Part shown: positions 1 through 12,484 of the stretch, piece after piece
Position numbering within the stretch: position 1 is the first letter of the stretch
How the letters are laid out: each line of letters opens with the position of its first letter
From: Exophiala sp. HKRS030
Taxonomy: Eukaryota; Ascomycota; Eurotiomycetes; Chaetothyriales; Herpotrichiellaceae
Assembly: GCA_023897205.1 (NCBI GenBank)
Contig: JAHWDD010000001.1
Coordinates: forward strand, 7,378,001-7,442,000
DNA length: 64,000 nucleotides
Direction of reading: 5' to 3'
The notes under the pieces: generated by a model
Database searches by the model: none
Told to the model about the DNA's origin: nothing
Seen by the model: only the letters and a program-made list of their open reading frames with translations
Made by a program: the position numbers and the translations under genes

Positions 1-3000
1 GACAAACTCAAAGTGTCCACCATCTTGTGCTGAACGAGATTGAACAGCCCGACCTTTCGGAAACCATTCTCTCGTTGCTGTTCGACCTATTTCGCCTCCC
101 CTATTGGATATTCGGAACAGAAGGGCCTTTTGTTGAACGATCGAAGACGAGATGAATGGCGGTGTAAGTATGGGGATTCAGTCCTGAATCCTATGACGCA
201 ACTGCTAAACAAGCTTCGAATGGTGTACCGACCAAAGGCGGTTGTCCACGTGTAGAGCGATGCTTCCTGTCTTGGGTCAGAGCGTCAAACGCCGAGGATC
301 GGAAGGTGTTACTGGTGGTGGTGCCCAATGGCAGGTTTCACTGCATAATACTCAGCAGACTCTTTCCGTCACGGGATATATGCTTTGTGGATGGGAATTG
401 CAACTGCTACCATGTTCCTGGCTGAGATGTGTAGTCGTAGTAAGCGACGGAGGAAATCGGATGGAGGTCTGTCAACTGACACTGTCTAAAAGGAATGGCT
501 GATATGTCGTGGGTCGTGTGAATTAGATGTTTTTGAGAAATGGGAAACTGACTCGAGCTTGCGGCCACATTAGGAGGAAGAGATCTGAAAATCAATAGAG
601 GCAGGAACGGCAGCAACGTGACTGCATTTCTCATTCTCCACCCAAGGGTGCCTCTTGCCGCTGATTCGAGTCATTGATCAAGAATTTGTGCCAGGAGTCC
701 TCCCCGTTCCGTGTTTCTTTTTCGGTTTTCTTTTGTTTCCGGTATCTTGTACGGGACCTACCTGATGGTCACTTGTTGGCCACACCACCTCAACAAATTC
801 AGCTAGTACGAAGAGCGGCGAGCTGACGATCGAATGCAAAAGGCGGCTTCACCCGGAAAAGTCATTACTTGTTGGTATCCGGAAGGGATCCACTTGTCCT
901 TTCTTTTCTGTAATGGCTTTTGTGCTTCTGGTGGTTCAGGAGAAACAGCGGTGTATGGCACCAATCTGGAAAGAAATTTCTCCAACACGATGGATCAATT
1001 CGGTCCCATTCCTGGGAAGGTATCGAAGGTTTTTTGTTGACAGACTTCCTAGGGCTGCGAATCACATGACAGTTGAGATGGCAAAGTCACACGGTGGACA
1101 AAATACGTCCAGAGGTGGTGATGACAATGGAAGCGTGTGATGGTAAAGTTTGTGGCCGGGTCTGGGGAAATGACAGGGCCCGTTGGGCTCGCCTGACCAA
1201 ACCGTCATGAGATCATTATTGCTCCGAGATCGTGCCCAAGCGGTCGCACGACCTAAGCTAGGCATCATCCCAGAGATCTGGGCGGGCACGCGATGGTCAG
1301 CATAACTTGGTGGTGCGTGTCAATATTAGACTCGGCATGAGCACGAGGGGCGAAGGGCGAAGGGCAAAGGGTGATGGGGAGGAGAAAATGAGGACCGTGT
1401 CGAGAAAAGGTTCGGATAAGAACCAATGGAAGAAAGCAAAAAGGGAGATTTCGATGCCCAATGTTGGAGGCAACCAAATAGAACCGATGGGGTGGAAAGG
1501 GGAAGGCTATAAGTGGTTCTGACGCAGCAATATGCACTTGAATGCGAGGGCTAAACTTGAATGAAGCTCTTGCGACAGAAGCGAGAGGCTGTGAAGGCGG
1601 CAGGCTTGCAGGCTTGAGGCGGACAACTGGCCATGCATATTCCGTCAAGGCAGGTTTGTAGGGTTGAGATGGCTTGGATGTCGTGGATGTCGTGGATGTC
1701 GTGAATGGCCCCCCAAGCGAATGATGAAGCGGCAATCGGAGAATTTCGAGTTGGGAACTTGGGAGTAAGTGGCTGGGTTCGCTGGCTCAGAAACGGGAAA
1801 TGGATGTAATGGATGCCTTTGAATCAAGGGTAATGATGCAATCATTCCCATTAGGATCCTGTGTTTGTTCCCATTAGCAAATGGACTCGTGCATCTGACT
1901 GAGACTATCTTGGATAGTGAGTCCATTTAATTCTGGCTGGTGTACTCCGTACGTACCTGAGTAAGGAGTCGGCAGTATACCTCCGTATGGTTGGTTAGTG
2001 GATCCCTCCTTACCCTCGAATTCTTTTCGTCAAGGTCGACTCAGAAATGAACCAGACTCGACGCCTTGTTGTGGAGAAGGCAATCGTCAGGGATCGGGCG
2101 AGCGAGGAGGGGCGCGTACTGAATATGTAGCAACGAGGGTACCGACCTCTGTATGTACCTTGCAAATGGTAAACCAATATAAGGACTCGGTTGATTACAT
2201 TATTGATGCTAGTTAGGTAGACAGTTCGTGCGCAGGGCTAATTGAGAATTTGAGATAGAGGTTCTTATGGAACATTCTGCATAAGGTAACTAGCAGTAAG
2301 TCAATCAACTACCTAACTAGTTAGTTGGGATTTTCCTCGTGGCCTTTTTCTATGTGGGCAGTTCCAGGTTCCTAACCCCTGGACGGATTGTCTTGACTGG
2401 AGACTTGGGCCGTACGTTGGCCACGATGGGCGGACGCCGGACACAGGGCCGTAGGGCCGTCCCCCACTGCCACCGCCCGAGAGTTTAAGTTCTAGTGGGT
2501 GGATGTGGGTTGCAGGTAGTAGTAGTGGCAGAGATAACTACTACTCCGTAGGTAACTAACAAGAGACTTGGAGTGCGATGGAATTCGCTTGGGGCTTCGG
2601 GCGCTAGCAAGGCCAATTCGACCTCCAGGGTTATGCCCGGGGGCTGGACGAACGGTACCTAAGGCAATTGGTACCTAGGTAGGTATCACGTATTGGCGTC
2701 CGTCGACCAGGCAGCCTCAGGTAAGCGATGATTCGTGGCGCCCCGTGGTTAGGCATGAACGGAGTTCGGGGGGAGCAGGACCACGTGCATTAGTTAGTCA
2801 GGCAGCTGTGGCAGTTCTCACCAAAGCAGGAACGTACGGAGTAGTCAATTCGTTGCTTTGTTGTTAAAAGGAAAGAGCTGGGGAGTCGCTGGGAGTTGCT
2901 GGGAGTTGCTGGGCCAAGGTGTGGGCTAAGAAGGCTAAGAAGGCCTCTTGGCCGCTGTGGTGTCCGTCGCCCCTGTACTCCGTACTGCAAGTCTGTAGCC

Positions 3001-4192
3001 AGTTGAGCCCAGCGGCCCTTGGACGGTGGGCCCCGTGAGTAGGTCCTGTACTCCAGTCTCCAGTCTGCCTGTCGGGGTGCCTCACGCCTCATGGTGCCTG
3101 TCTCTGCCAACGTTTGCCAACGAACTCAACCCCCAGCGGCCCATTCCCAATGCAATGGCAAGCCCACGCCAAACAGACTCTGCACCCAGTGCCCCCTAAC
3201 TAACTAGTTAACTAGGGCCGACAACCTACAGGCCACAGGCTACAGGCTACAGTACGGCCCGAATGACTAACCTCGTTCTGGAATCAGCCATATTTGCTTC
3301 CTCGAACAAGTTCTAACTACAAACGAATTAATCCCAGCACGCACGACGCCCACTGCCAGACTCTGCGTACATATGCACAAAGTAAAAGCAAAAACCCTGG
3401 GTCGGAATCTCCTAAACTTGCTCGACCTATCTACTCCGTAGTTACTAGTTACTAAGTAGCTACTTGGTCCTTTACAATCTACACAATCGCCAGTTGCACC
3501 ACCAATCCTGCCTTCTCTACCTTGTTGCCCCCTTACAAGCGGTGAACCACCATCAAATCCACATTTGTCGCAGCTTTGACATCTCGCCTCACTCAAAATC
3601 CCAATCCAGTCCACTTTGCGCGTCACGCTCGGTAAACCGTAATCCGATTCATACTATAGCTCACCCTGCAGAGACACGGGGACACGGAGAGACAGACAAC
3701 CAGACCAGGTTATCTGCCACCACACCCGTCGACAACTTCATCTGTCCAACACACTTCTCATCTCCTCGCACAACCTGCAATTTTGAAATCTCAATCTCAT
3801 TCTAATCATACTACCTGCTTCCACATCTTGGACTGTGTTGCAGCAGTTATACTTGTCGTCGCTGTCGCTGTATCACCATCAACGCTCGCGTATCCTGGAT
3901 CCCTCACCGCCCTCAAGGTCGGTCAAAGCCACTCCACAATCACAAGGTACAACGACCGCCTCTCCTCCGCCATTCATGTTTCACCACCAATAACAATTCG
4001 CACTTTGTGATCTCGGAATCATCGAGAACTTGTTTTCTGTACCACATTCATCAATGTCCGAGAGCAGTCCGTCAATACCTTTGTCAAATTGTCTTACCGC
4101 CAGAACCCGCTGATCCATATTGTGTCGAGGCTGTCCAAAGTCCATGAGGCAACCCCTCACTTGGCTACCCGTCAGCCTTCCACCTCCACATC
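1..4192. other. gene-poor region upstream of the kinase
   Basis: No reading frame here resembles a known family. The longest is 156 codons on the minus strand (1265-1735); it is low-complexity Ser/Pro/Thr and probably spurious. The region holds a short 9-bp tandem repeat near 1670-1703, a tenfold repeat of GGGAGTTGCT type at about 2885-2915, and five exact TACTCCGTA/TACGGAGTA motifs (1943, 2542, 2835, 2976, 3432). The C/T-rich stretch from about 3470 to 4192 is probably promoter and 5' leader of the kinase gene. The first 33 bases could be the tail of an upstream + strand gene, but that cannot be supported. Confidence 0.6.
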
Positions 4193-7100
4193 ATGGGCAA
4201 AAGGCATCACAATGTCGATATGCCCTTGAGACATACTGAGTCCGAGCCACAGCATCATAAAAACTTGTTCGCTTCGGGCATGTGGCAGAAGTTTCATCGT
4301 TTGTTTGGCAAGGACGATCCCACCCAAAGTCCTATCGATTGCTCCGATGATGACCAGTGGCCCAGTCAATGGGATCGACCTGATCCCTCAAGACAAGACC
4401 AACCCAGAGTTGGTCTTCCTCGCCAGGCAACCTTTAGACGTCAGAATTCCGAACGACGAGATCGCCTGTTGCCCGTTGAACCAGGCCATGCTGAACGTAG
4501 GGCCCTTTCATCCACGAGACACATATCCACATCATTACCACGTCCAAGAGCCACCTCATCACCGCCTTATTGGCAGCCTGGCAGGTCTTCCGCTCCCGCC
4601 GTAAACAGCAACAATAACAACAACAATAACCTGAGGGCGAGTCTGGAAGAGATTGAGCCTCGTCTCCCAGGAGTTTCCCTGCCGACCGATTCCACGATTC
4701 CAACCCTTCCATCAGACCATGTCTGGTCACAAGACGATCATCTTGATCGCCCACCACGCCCACCTTCCACAACCTCTTCCGATGACTCTCAGTATGTTGC
4801 CGGTATGCCACTTGTTGACGACAAGGCCGACCTGAGAGCCGAACTAGATAGTCGGTGGATATTGAACCTCAGTATGCACTTCAGGGACAAATCTGGTAGG
4901 GAGAAATTCTTTGTCACCTATGCCGAAACTCCAAATCGGTGGCGCCGTGTCACAGTCTCATGCGACTACCGCAATGCTGAGCCTGGATCCCTCGAAACAG
5001 ATTTAAAAGAACTTCAGTTCCAACGAGATAAAAGTCTTCAAATTTATGAATCCATCCGTGATTCTTTACCCGAAATCCAGTTTTACGATACCGTCACAAA
5101 TCTCAAGCTGGAAACCACAGACGGTAGGCTTCATGTCCATGTGACAGAAGATGTCAACGAAATCATCCCTTACCCATCGAGAAGTACCATCGCACATACT
5201 TTGATCGACCCAGATATTCGACCCATGGAAATCTGTGAGAGTGATCTGGTATTTGACTCTCACTTGTCCGGCTTTGTGTACAGAGTCATGTACAAGGATA
5301 AAGTGTACATCAAGAAGGAGATCCCCGGTCCGGATACTGTTGATGAATTCTTGTATGAGATAAACGCATTGCATGACCTTCACGACTCCAACCATGTCAT
5401 ACATCTAGAGGCCATCATTTTGGATGATGATCGACAGGTGGTCAAAGGTCTTCTCATCAACTATGCCGAAAAGGGTGCCGTCGTGGATCTACTCTATGAC
5501 CATAAGGGAAATATATCATGGGAAGATCGGTGCCGTTGGGCTGAGGATGCCATCCGTGGACTGAGTGAAATTCACGAGGAAGGCTACGTTCAAGGTGACT
5601 TTACACTATCAAACATCGTTGTCGACGGAAACAACCGTGCAAAGATCATCGACATCAACCGACGCGGGTGTCCTGTTGGCTGGGAGCCTCCTGAAATCGC
5701 CACCAAGATCGCCAGCAACCAAAGGATATCGATGTATATTGGGGAAAAGTCTGACCTCTATCAATTGGGCATGACATTGTGGGCGTTAGCAATGGACGAC
5801 GATGAGCCAGAAAGACACGTTCCGCCGTTGAGTGTCCAGGCGTTTCCTTTGGATGTCCCAGAATGGTATCAAGAGATTGTTAGAATTTGTCTTTCACCTC
5901 GCCCACGTCACCGCTTGTCTGCCAAGGAATTGATCGACCTCATACCAGAAGAAAGTTCTTCCTCATCCGAGGAAACCCGACCTGTCTCAAATAGACCCCG
6001 ATTGAAGCTGCTAACCCCTGAAGAGTACATCGATCCCGCCGATGCTGTTGGACGTGATGATATAGAACGTTTGTCTTTTCAACGAAGTCGAGATTTGACA
6101 CCCTACTCCCCGAGAAGTTCGAGGGATGATTACACTTTCACCTATCCCAAATCTTCCAATTATGAAATTGAAAGTCAAAGCTCGGCATACGAACGCCCGA
6201 GAGGAAGGAGATCTCCAACAAATTTCGGTCATCTTGGAAGGCATGAGAGGCGTCATTGGATTACTCGAGATGATGACTTGCATCAGCTTGATGAGGTTGA
6301 ACCCAATATAGTGGCTATTTCTCCAGGTGGTGACCGAGACCTGTACGACGAAATTGAATTCAACGGACATCCTTATCTCGTAACTCGTGGTACTTTCAAC
6401 GAGGAAGAGATGCGAATTCTCGCAATGGTTTCAACAGTTGACGAGGAAGTTACTCATGAGGAGCCGGCCGAGCAGATGAACTCAACAGTCGTAAAGAACG
6501 TCGATCCGGCTGCGGATCCTGCTCGGCGCCCGTCAATTCAGACCAGGGATTCAACCAATTCTGACAGTACACCCCGCGGAAGTCTTATGACATTACCCAT
6601 CCTGGACTCCTCCACTGAGGACACAAATGACTCCATTTTTACTGATCATCAGAATCACTTACCCGACAGATCACTACAGCACGAGACCGAAAGTGTGGGA
6701 ATATATCGAGTACCGAGGCTTCCGTATGACGATAGCGGCTACGATGAACCGGTGTTCCACGAAGACGAATTGGGCCACGATGATGCACAGAGAGTGGACG
6801 AGCAACATGACACTGTCTCAATAAACCAAGACTGTGCAAATACTCTGAATGAGTCGTCTTCGGAACCCAGCGCACAGGATGAATTTGAAAGAGATACTTC
6901 TCTGGAAATCCCTTCACCTTCCGATACAACAATGAACGTGACGGATGAGACGTTGAAAGTGAACAGCCGTAATGATCAAAGTGATACGAATTCTCCGGAT
7001 GACGCGAAGACAGCCTCGCTGATCTCTTCAGTCCCAGCGCAAGTTAACCAACTTGAGAGTCAAGCTGCGAGTCTTGTTACAGATCCAGAGGTCGCGCTTC

Positions 7101-7399
7101 CCGGTCCAAAAATCAGCATTCCTGACACTACCCACGGATCCGACAGGCTTCTCACAACATTCCCTAAACCTGAAGCTGGCCTTGAGGTGGATTCGTCTCT
7201 GGACTTGCACAGCCTATCACAGAATGGGGACATGAAGCCTCAGGCTAAAGAGATCTCGACAGACTTCGGGTCCGCAGCTATTACCCCTCCGCTCAGCAGT
7301 GGACACGGTCATACAAGTGAGTCTGAGGACCAGTGCTTAAGTGTTGGAAAAGCTACCGCTTTAGCACAAGTGGAACATGGCGACCGACAAGTGACATGA
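4193..7399 (+). CDS. atypical protein kinase-like protein, 1068 aa
   Basis: Single-exon gene. Residues 1-200 are polar and disordered with an Asn run near residue 145. A conserved-looking segment follows (about 215-340), then a kinase fold from about 350 to 600. The presumed ATP-binding lysine is Lys374 (VYIKKE). The catalytic loop reads VQGDFTLSN, with Asp469 and Asn474 kept but HRD changed to QGD. The metal-binding loop is DIN (Asp487) rather than DFG, and APE is PPE. The chief catalytic residues are therefore present in unusual settings, so it may be an active but divergent Ser/Thr kinase or a weak or pseudokinase. The tail (about 600-1068) is long, acidic, Ser-rich and probably disordered. 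Target and pathway are unknown. Family assignment rests on the motif order; no named orthologue is recognised. Confidence 0.85.
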   Translation: MGKRHHNVDMPLRHTESEPQHHKNLFASGMWQKFHRLFGKDDPTQSPIDCSDDDQWPSQWDRPDPSRQDQPRVGLPRQATFRRQNSERRDRLLPVEPGHAERRALSSTRHISTSLPRPRATSSPPYWQPGRSSAPAVNSNNNNNNNLRASLEEIEPRLPGVSLPTDSTIPTLPSDHVWSQDDHLDRPPRPPSTTSSDDSQYVAGMPLVDDKADLRAELDSRWILNLSMHFRDKSGREKFFVTYAETPNRWRRVTVSCDYRNAEPGSLETDLKELQFQRDKSLQIYESIRDSLPEIQFYDTVTNLKLETTDGRLHVHVTEDVNEIIPYPSRSTIAHTLIDPDIRPMEICESDLVFDSHLSGFVYRVMYKDKVYIKKEIPGPDTVDEFLYEINALHDLHDSNHVIHLEAIILDDDRQVVKGLLINYAEKGAVVDLLYDHKGNISWEDRCRWAEDAIRGLSEIHEEGYVQGDFTLSNIVVDGNNRAKIIDINRRGCPVGWEPPEIATKIASNQRISMYIGEKSDLYQLGMTLWALAMDDDEPERHVPPLSVQAFPLDVPEWYQEIVRICLSPRPRHRLSAKELIDLIPEESSSSSEETRPVSNRPRLKLLTPEEYIDPADAVGRDDIERLSFQRSRDLTPYSPRSSRDDYTFTYPKSSNYEIESQSSAYERPRGRRSPTNFGHLGRHERRHWITRDDDLHQLDEVEPNIVAISPGGDRDLYDEIEFNGHPYLVTRGTFNEEEMRILAMVSTVDEEVTHEEPAEQMNSTVVKNVDPAADPARRPSIQTRDSTNSDSTPRGSLMTLPILDSSTEDTNDSIFTDHQNHLPDRSLQHETESVGIYRVPRLPYDDSGYDEPVFHEDELGHDDAQRVDEQHDTVSINQDCANTLNESSSEPSAQDEFERDTSLEIPSPSDTTMNVTDETLKVNSRNDQSDTNSPDDAKTASLISSVPAQVNQLESQAASLVTDPEVALPGPKISIPDTTHGSDRLLTTFPKPEAGLEVDSSLDLHSLSQNGDMKPQAKEISTDFGSAAITPPLSSGHGHTSESEDQCLSVGKATALAQVEHGDRQVT

Positions 7400-10300
7400 G
7401 AGCCATTACCGTGTTAAGTGCCAAAGTACTTGCACCGGGCTGACAAGGAGCTGTGACTGCAACGCAGGAAAGTCTAGTACCACATCGACAAAAATTTTGT
7501 GTGACATGAACTTTGTTTCGCACGTCGCTAACTTGATGTTGTCTCATGGTACACATGATTCTGTTGGTAATCCTACATGTCCGGTATGCCAACCAAGAGA
7601 TTTGAACACCTCACCCATCAGGCTAACACAAAGCCGAAATTGATGGTGATATTGTGTTGCACCACTCATGGTTGCTCTACCAAAGCGTGTGAACATGGTT
7701 CGAATGATGAATATGTGCTGTCATTGTTCAACACACAACGTTTTTTGGTCCAATGTCACCATGACATACAGAAGCGAACCCTCTGGTTCACGACAGAAAC
7801 TCTCAGGAGAACATATAACTTCCTCCTATTGTCATACATCATACTTAGGATATGATATCTTTTAAATTATTGAGCGCATTTACAAGAGTTTATGCAATCG
7901 ACGATCTTGTAGCCGCAAGGCTATCATTGGTTTTTGAGACATTAGTGGTTGGAATTTAGCGAAGGGATAACGACTCTATGAAGAAACGCGGCGAAAGACA
8001 TGTTTCGTCCGGCATATGGGAAAGGCGCTCGTCGAATTTCGGAAATCTATACTATCATCATTGTACATTGGGTGGAAATTGAATTTTGGTTTTTGAGGTG
8101 TTTTATTTTATGTTTTGGGACACTATCACGGACCACCACCAAGCAGTTTTGCAAGTTCGCTCCTTAATTTTTATTTCCTTTGCATTTGTTTTGACGGCGT
8201 CCTCAATGAGTGTTCACAGGATTTTTACTTACATGGAAGGAGGTATCGCCACCACCATGTGGCGAGGGAAATCTATGACTCCAGACGAATTCTACGAGAT
8301 TATGCTTGATGAGAAAGTATTACATGGGCGAAATTTACATTTCTTTTTTTTCTTTTCTGGTTGCTTTTTTCGCCCCATTTCCAAGGGACGGGGCCTACTC
8401 GACGGATTGTATTCCAGTTCCTTCGACTCAACGAACGGAGAACAAGTGGCACTCGATGATTCGGTCGGTCGGTACAGATAGCTCTTCGAGCATGCAACCT
8501 GGGCACCCCGGCTTGCTTACCGGCCGCGCTGCATGCCGATCGGGTCGGACCACCCAGGACTAAGAACAAGAACAAGCGAGGCATAGGCAGTCAGGGAGTC
8601 AGGCAGCCAGGAAACTGGCCCAAGGGAACAGAAGGGAAGGGAATGGAATGGAATGGAGGTAGCCGCAAGTCCAGATTCACGACGCGTCGCATATACCCGG
8701 TACGGTAACCAAGGTAAAGGTACAAACCTTGCCTTAGGTACATAGGTAGTCAGTTAGTTAGCTAGTCAGGCAGTGAGGCACAGACAGTACTCACGCAACA
8801 AGATGGAGTTGTTTTCGTGGGTTTTTCTTTTCTCTTTTCTTTGTCACGACTCACAACAACAGATCCCTTCCCTTGTCGAGGAAGGGATCCCGACACATGG
8901 GTGACATGCACCCAGACACACACACACGCACACACACAAACAGGGTCGGTGGTTCATGATATGGCGTCGCGATGCGTTCATTGTTGATGGGAGGATGATC
9001 ATGAGAGGAATTAATATAAATCCCCTTGCCCCACCTGGGTTGGGCGGTACCTAGCTGGGTCGCTGGGACTGATGAGATATAGCCATCTGGCTATCTATCT
9101 ATCTATCTATCTACCTATCTAATGATATAATGACATAATGACATAATGACATGAGATAAAACCCCACAATAGAAAACAGAAAACAGAACACAGAAACACT
9201 AGATTTCTAGTTCAACTTCGATTGACCTCGATGACTTAACTAGTGACGCTTGACTCCTGTCTTCGTGCGTTGGAGATATAGTAGAGTAGGTAATTTTCGC
9301 GAGACCTCCCTCCAGGAAGGAGATGGAGGAAGCATACGGTCCCGGAGTACTTGTTTACTTGTGTGCTTGGATGCTAGCTCGGTGGTTCGACGACGACGAT
9401 GACGATGACGACGACGATGAGGAGATTGGGCGAGGGCAACTAACTACCTACCTACCTACCTACCTACCTACTTAATACCCGTTCGCTCGCTCGCTGGCTG
9501 GCTGATTGGCGTTCATCGAGCAGATAAGGCACAAACAACTACGTGAATCACGTTGACCAAGCACTGAGATCAGACGAGGCCGGAAGTCTTGTTATATTCA
9601 ATATGTAGCCCATTTCACCACATTTCTAGTTGATGTCTTGAGTCTACCTGCCATCGTCTTCTGAATCCCAGCTGATCAGCATCTGCAAGTCAGTGCGGCA
9701 GTGCTACTGGATGGGTGGGGGGCGGGGGAAGAGGTGTGTTGGACGAACTAGAAGGATAGATATAACTCATTCGCGTGATGGATACGTGTGTATGTATGTA
9801 TGGATGGATGTATGGATGTATCCAAGTATATATACCGTGCATTATGTGTTGGCCGCTGAGCCAAGGAAAGGGAATGCTACTCTGACGTTCCCCTTCCGCA
9901 CATGGGAGATCATGGCCGTTCTGCTCGGTGCGCTACTTGTCTTTGCCTCGCGACGTTTTAAATCTCCTTAGTTGTACGTATACCCCGTTCTAAGTTCTCT
10001 GTCCATCGTCTTGACGAAAGTCATCTTTTGCCACCTTGGCTCGTCCAGCCCTATACGATTGTGCGAAGCTGATCGATATTTTCGCATGGTTAATTTGTTG
10101 GCTGGTCGATTTTTCGGCGGGTTGGTCGCTAGCAAAATGGTGCCTTTGGTCTCTCATGCTCACTTTTCTCCATCGCTCGCGATCTTCATGTCGTTGAATT
10201 TCTCTCGCGTCTGGATGAGTGGCGTGTCTTGCGGTGCTTTGGAGTCCTGCTTCAATCAGAACGGGAAGATCTCCGATCGCTGCTTCTTCCGCGCGATGCT

Positions 10301-10568
10301 GCTACATGGTGGGTTATATATCGTATTGGTTGAGCGTGATGTCGTTGAATGACTTGAAACTATGGTCGTAAACGGCCATGCTCTTCAGTGATTATCGCCG
10401 GCGATGTGCGCCTAAGGATCCAATAGAGCCAGGGGCCATCCATTGGCACGAGTTGTGGACGTATGGTGACGGCCGGCTCTCTTCACCACATGACCTGAAG
10501 TTCGGGCTTTGAAACGAGTTTCTTCTCTCTGCTTCCTTTCACAATAAGGCAAGGCACTTGGTTCGTGT
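7400..10568. other. intergenic region with microsatellites
   Basis: About 3.2 kb between the 3' ends of two convergent genes. It is rich in simple repeats: GGAAT-type at 8635-8660, CA-rich at 8911-8940, ATCT at 9091-9120, ATGACATA-type at 9120-9152, GAC/GAT at 9390-9422, CTAC at 9443-9471 and TGTA/TGGA at 9787-9832. Small open frames exist (8086-8481 +, 131 codons; 9972-10352 +, 126 codons), but neither resembles a family or has clear splice partners. I see no supported gene. Confidence 0.55.
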
Positions 10569-11892
10569 TCAGGCTGTCGGTAACCCATCGGCAGTAAGTA
10601 AATCCAGATTCCGGCCAATGAAGACCAGTTTACCTTCCACAGGTGAATCAGTCTCATCGACTTTCTCGTCCGAAGACGATTTCTTGACAACTGGTGGAGG
10701 TTCGATGATTTCAAAAATCTCTCTCACGCCCTGGACGACACGGACGGATCCGTCGGTCAATGGTATAAGACCCTTTGTGCGATGGATTTCGTATTTGCGT
10801 TCCTGTCCTTGTTGGCGGTCCTCGGCTTCCCAGAGGACAGTTTCGAGCCATGCTTCCAGCATAGGAAGCTTCTGAATGTCGAAAATTGGCAGTGGCAGTG
10901 TGAGAGTGGAGATGGTCGGGTCAAGGTGTGAGTGACCCTTGGAGGAAAAGTCTGGGATGGTGCTTTTTGAGGTTGCTGACGATGGCGATGGGAATGTGTT
11001 GTATGCGTATAGTTCGAGAACCGTTCCTGAGAGGGTGTCGATGCGTGAATGTGATGTAGGAATAATCTTAGCCAGGCTGTTGATGGAGGAGAGGCGAGTC
11101 TGGACGTCGGAGAGCTCGGAGGAGGTGATCAGATCGGTCTTGTTGAGAATGATTACATCGGCGTGCGAGATTTGTAGATGGGCGGTCGTTAACAGAGGCG
11201 TATCGTGATGGTGGTCGGTGTTCGAGTTCGATTGATCGACTTCTGATTCAGGAATTTGTTCTGGTGCGGGTTCATCGAGGCTTTTGAAAATGTTCTTGGC
11301 ATCGACAACAGTGACTATGCCATCGAGGTAAATACTACTCCCTAAACCTTCGTCAAGCCAGAACATGGGAGCGATATTGCCTGGGTCTGCGACGCCAGTA
11401 GTTTCGAGGAGGATATAATCAAAGTCCTTTTGGCGTTCAACAAGAGATTCCAAAGCATTGACGCCAGAGTCTTTGACCGAGCAACAGATGCAACCATTCT
11501 GCAATGGAATCCATTCCGTGGTTGACCGGGAATCTTGAGACACAGTGAGAGATTTCTCAATATCTGCTGTATTGCCAAATTCTGAGGGGTATTAGATTTA
11601 ATTCAATATTGAACTTGGTGGCTTTGCGTGGAATAGCTTACCATTCAGAATTACTGCAATCTTCTTTCCATGCTCGGCTTTCAAGATATAGTTCAGCAAA
11701 GTTGTTTTTCCCGCGCCCAAGTAGCCTGGCAGAGAGTCAATCAAAGCTCCGTAGCAGAGGGATGGGGTGTATCTGAATACCTGTGACGATGGTTATCGGT
11801 ACCTTTTTTACCACTTGCTCACTCTCAACCTCACCATCCACTTCGTCATCAACTGTGACATCAATGAGATCAGGAACTTCTTCTTCCTCCAT
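10569..11892 (-). CDS. ZNG1: COG0523/CobW-family GTPase (ZNG1-like metal chaperone), 402 aa, 3 exons
   Basis: Exons: 11892-11781, 11725-11642 and 11581-10569. The introns (55 and 60 nt) have GT...AG ends, and splicing keeps one frame throughout. The protein begins with an acidic stretch, then the Walker A motif GYLGAGKTT (residues 38-46), EFGN (66-69), the family's metal-binding CxCC as CICC (96-99), the ETTGVADPG segment, and NKTD as guanine-specificity motif. A CobW C-terminal domain follows. Yeast and human relatives (ZNG1/CBWD) use GTP hydrolysis to pass zinc to client enzymes such as methionine aminopeptidase. That role is carried over from the family, not shown here. The start is the first ATG that leads into the acidic N-terminus. 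It is divergent from the MOB3 gene, about 590 bp away. Confidence 0.92.
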
Positions 11893-12484
11893 TATGAGAC
11901 CCTTGCAACTCCTTTGAGGCTTTGAAGGTCGAGTTCAACGTATGCATTTCACATAGACAACATAAGCCAGAAAACTTCGACATCACATACTTCTTGTTGA
12001 TTGGTGGGCACACTGCCACTCGTCCCAGTGAAAGGAACGTCACATGAGCATCTAACCGTATTCAGACTAAGGGCGGCAAGATCCGTCAGCCTCGTCTAGC
12101 CGCCGATCTCCACAACGAGGCCTCAACTTGGCAACTTCCCCGACCTCTGCGGTCCTGTCTTTCGCAGTTACACAGTCTCCGACGACTCGCGACGACTCGC
12201 TGACAATCTTACAATGTCCCAAACACGACTTCGATACAAGAATGTCCTTTACAGTGACGCATGAGCTAACCATATTTGCCGCTTCCCCCTTCGGTGAGCA
12301 TCAGCGACGACCTTGAGCGAGGCAAGACAAACCTGGCTGTGACCAGAGGGTTGTTAATAGGGTCCGTGGACAAGTGAGGCTCGCTGCCTCTAAGAACAAT
12401 CCTGTTCCACTGTTGCACTGAGCACCTACTTCAGAATAATATCCTGCTTGTTCCCTCGCCAGTTCATCGACCTTTCTATCGACC
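11893..12484. promoter_or_regulatory. shared divergent promoter, ZNG1-like / MOB3
   Basis: The 592 bp between two divergent start codons must hold the 5' leaders and promoters of both genes. No TATA box or zinc-response element could be picked out with confidence by eye. Confidence 0.5.

Noticed and set aside
1265..1735. 156-codon minus-strand frame
   Set aside because: Low-complexity Ser/Pro/Thr composition over a simple repeat; no family resemblance, no splice partners.
4434..4811. Minus-strand frame inside the kinase gene
   Set aside because: Antisense shadow of the kinase coding region with a Cys run from its Asn codons.
10558..11208. Plus-strand frames across the CobW-type gene
   Set aside because: Antisense shadows; the minus-strand frame has all the family motifs.
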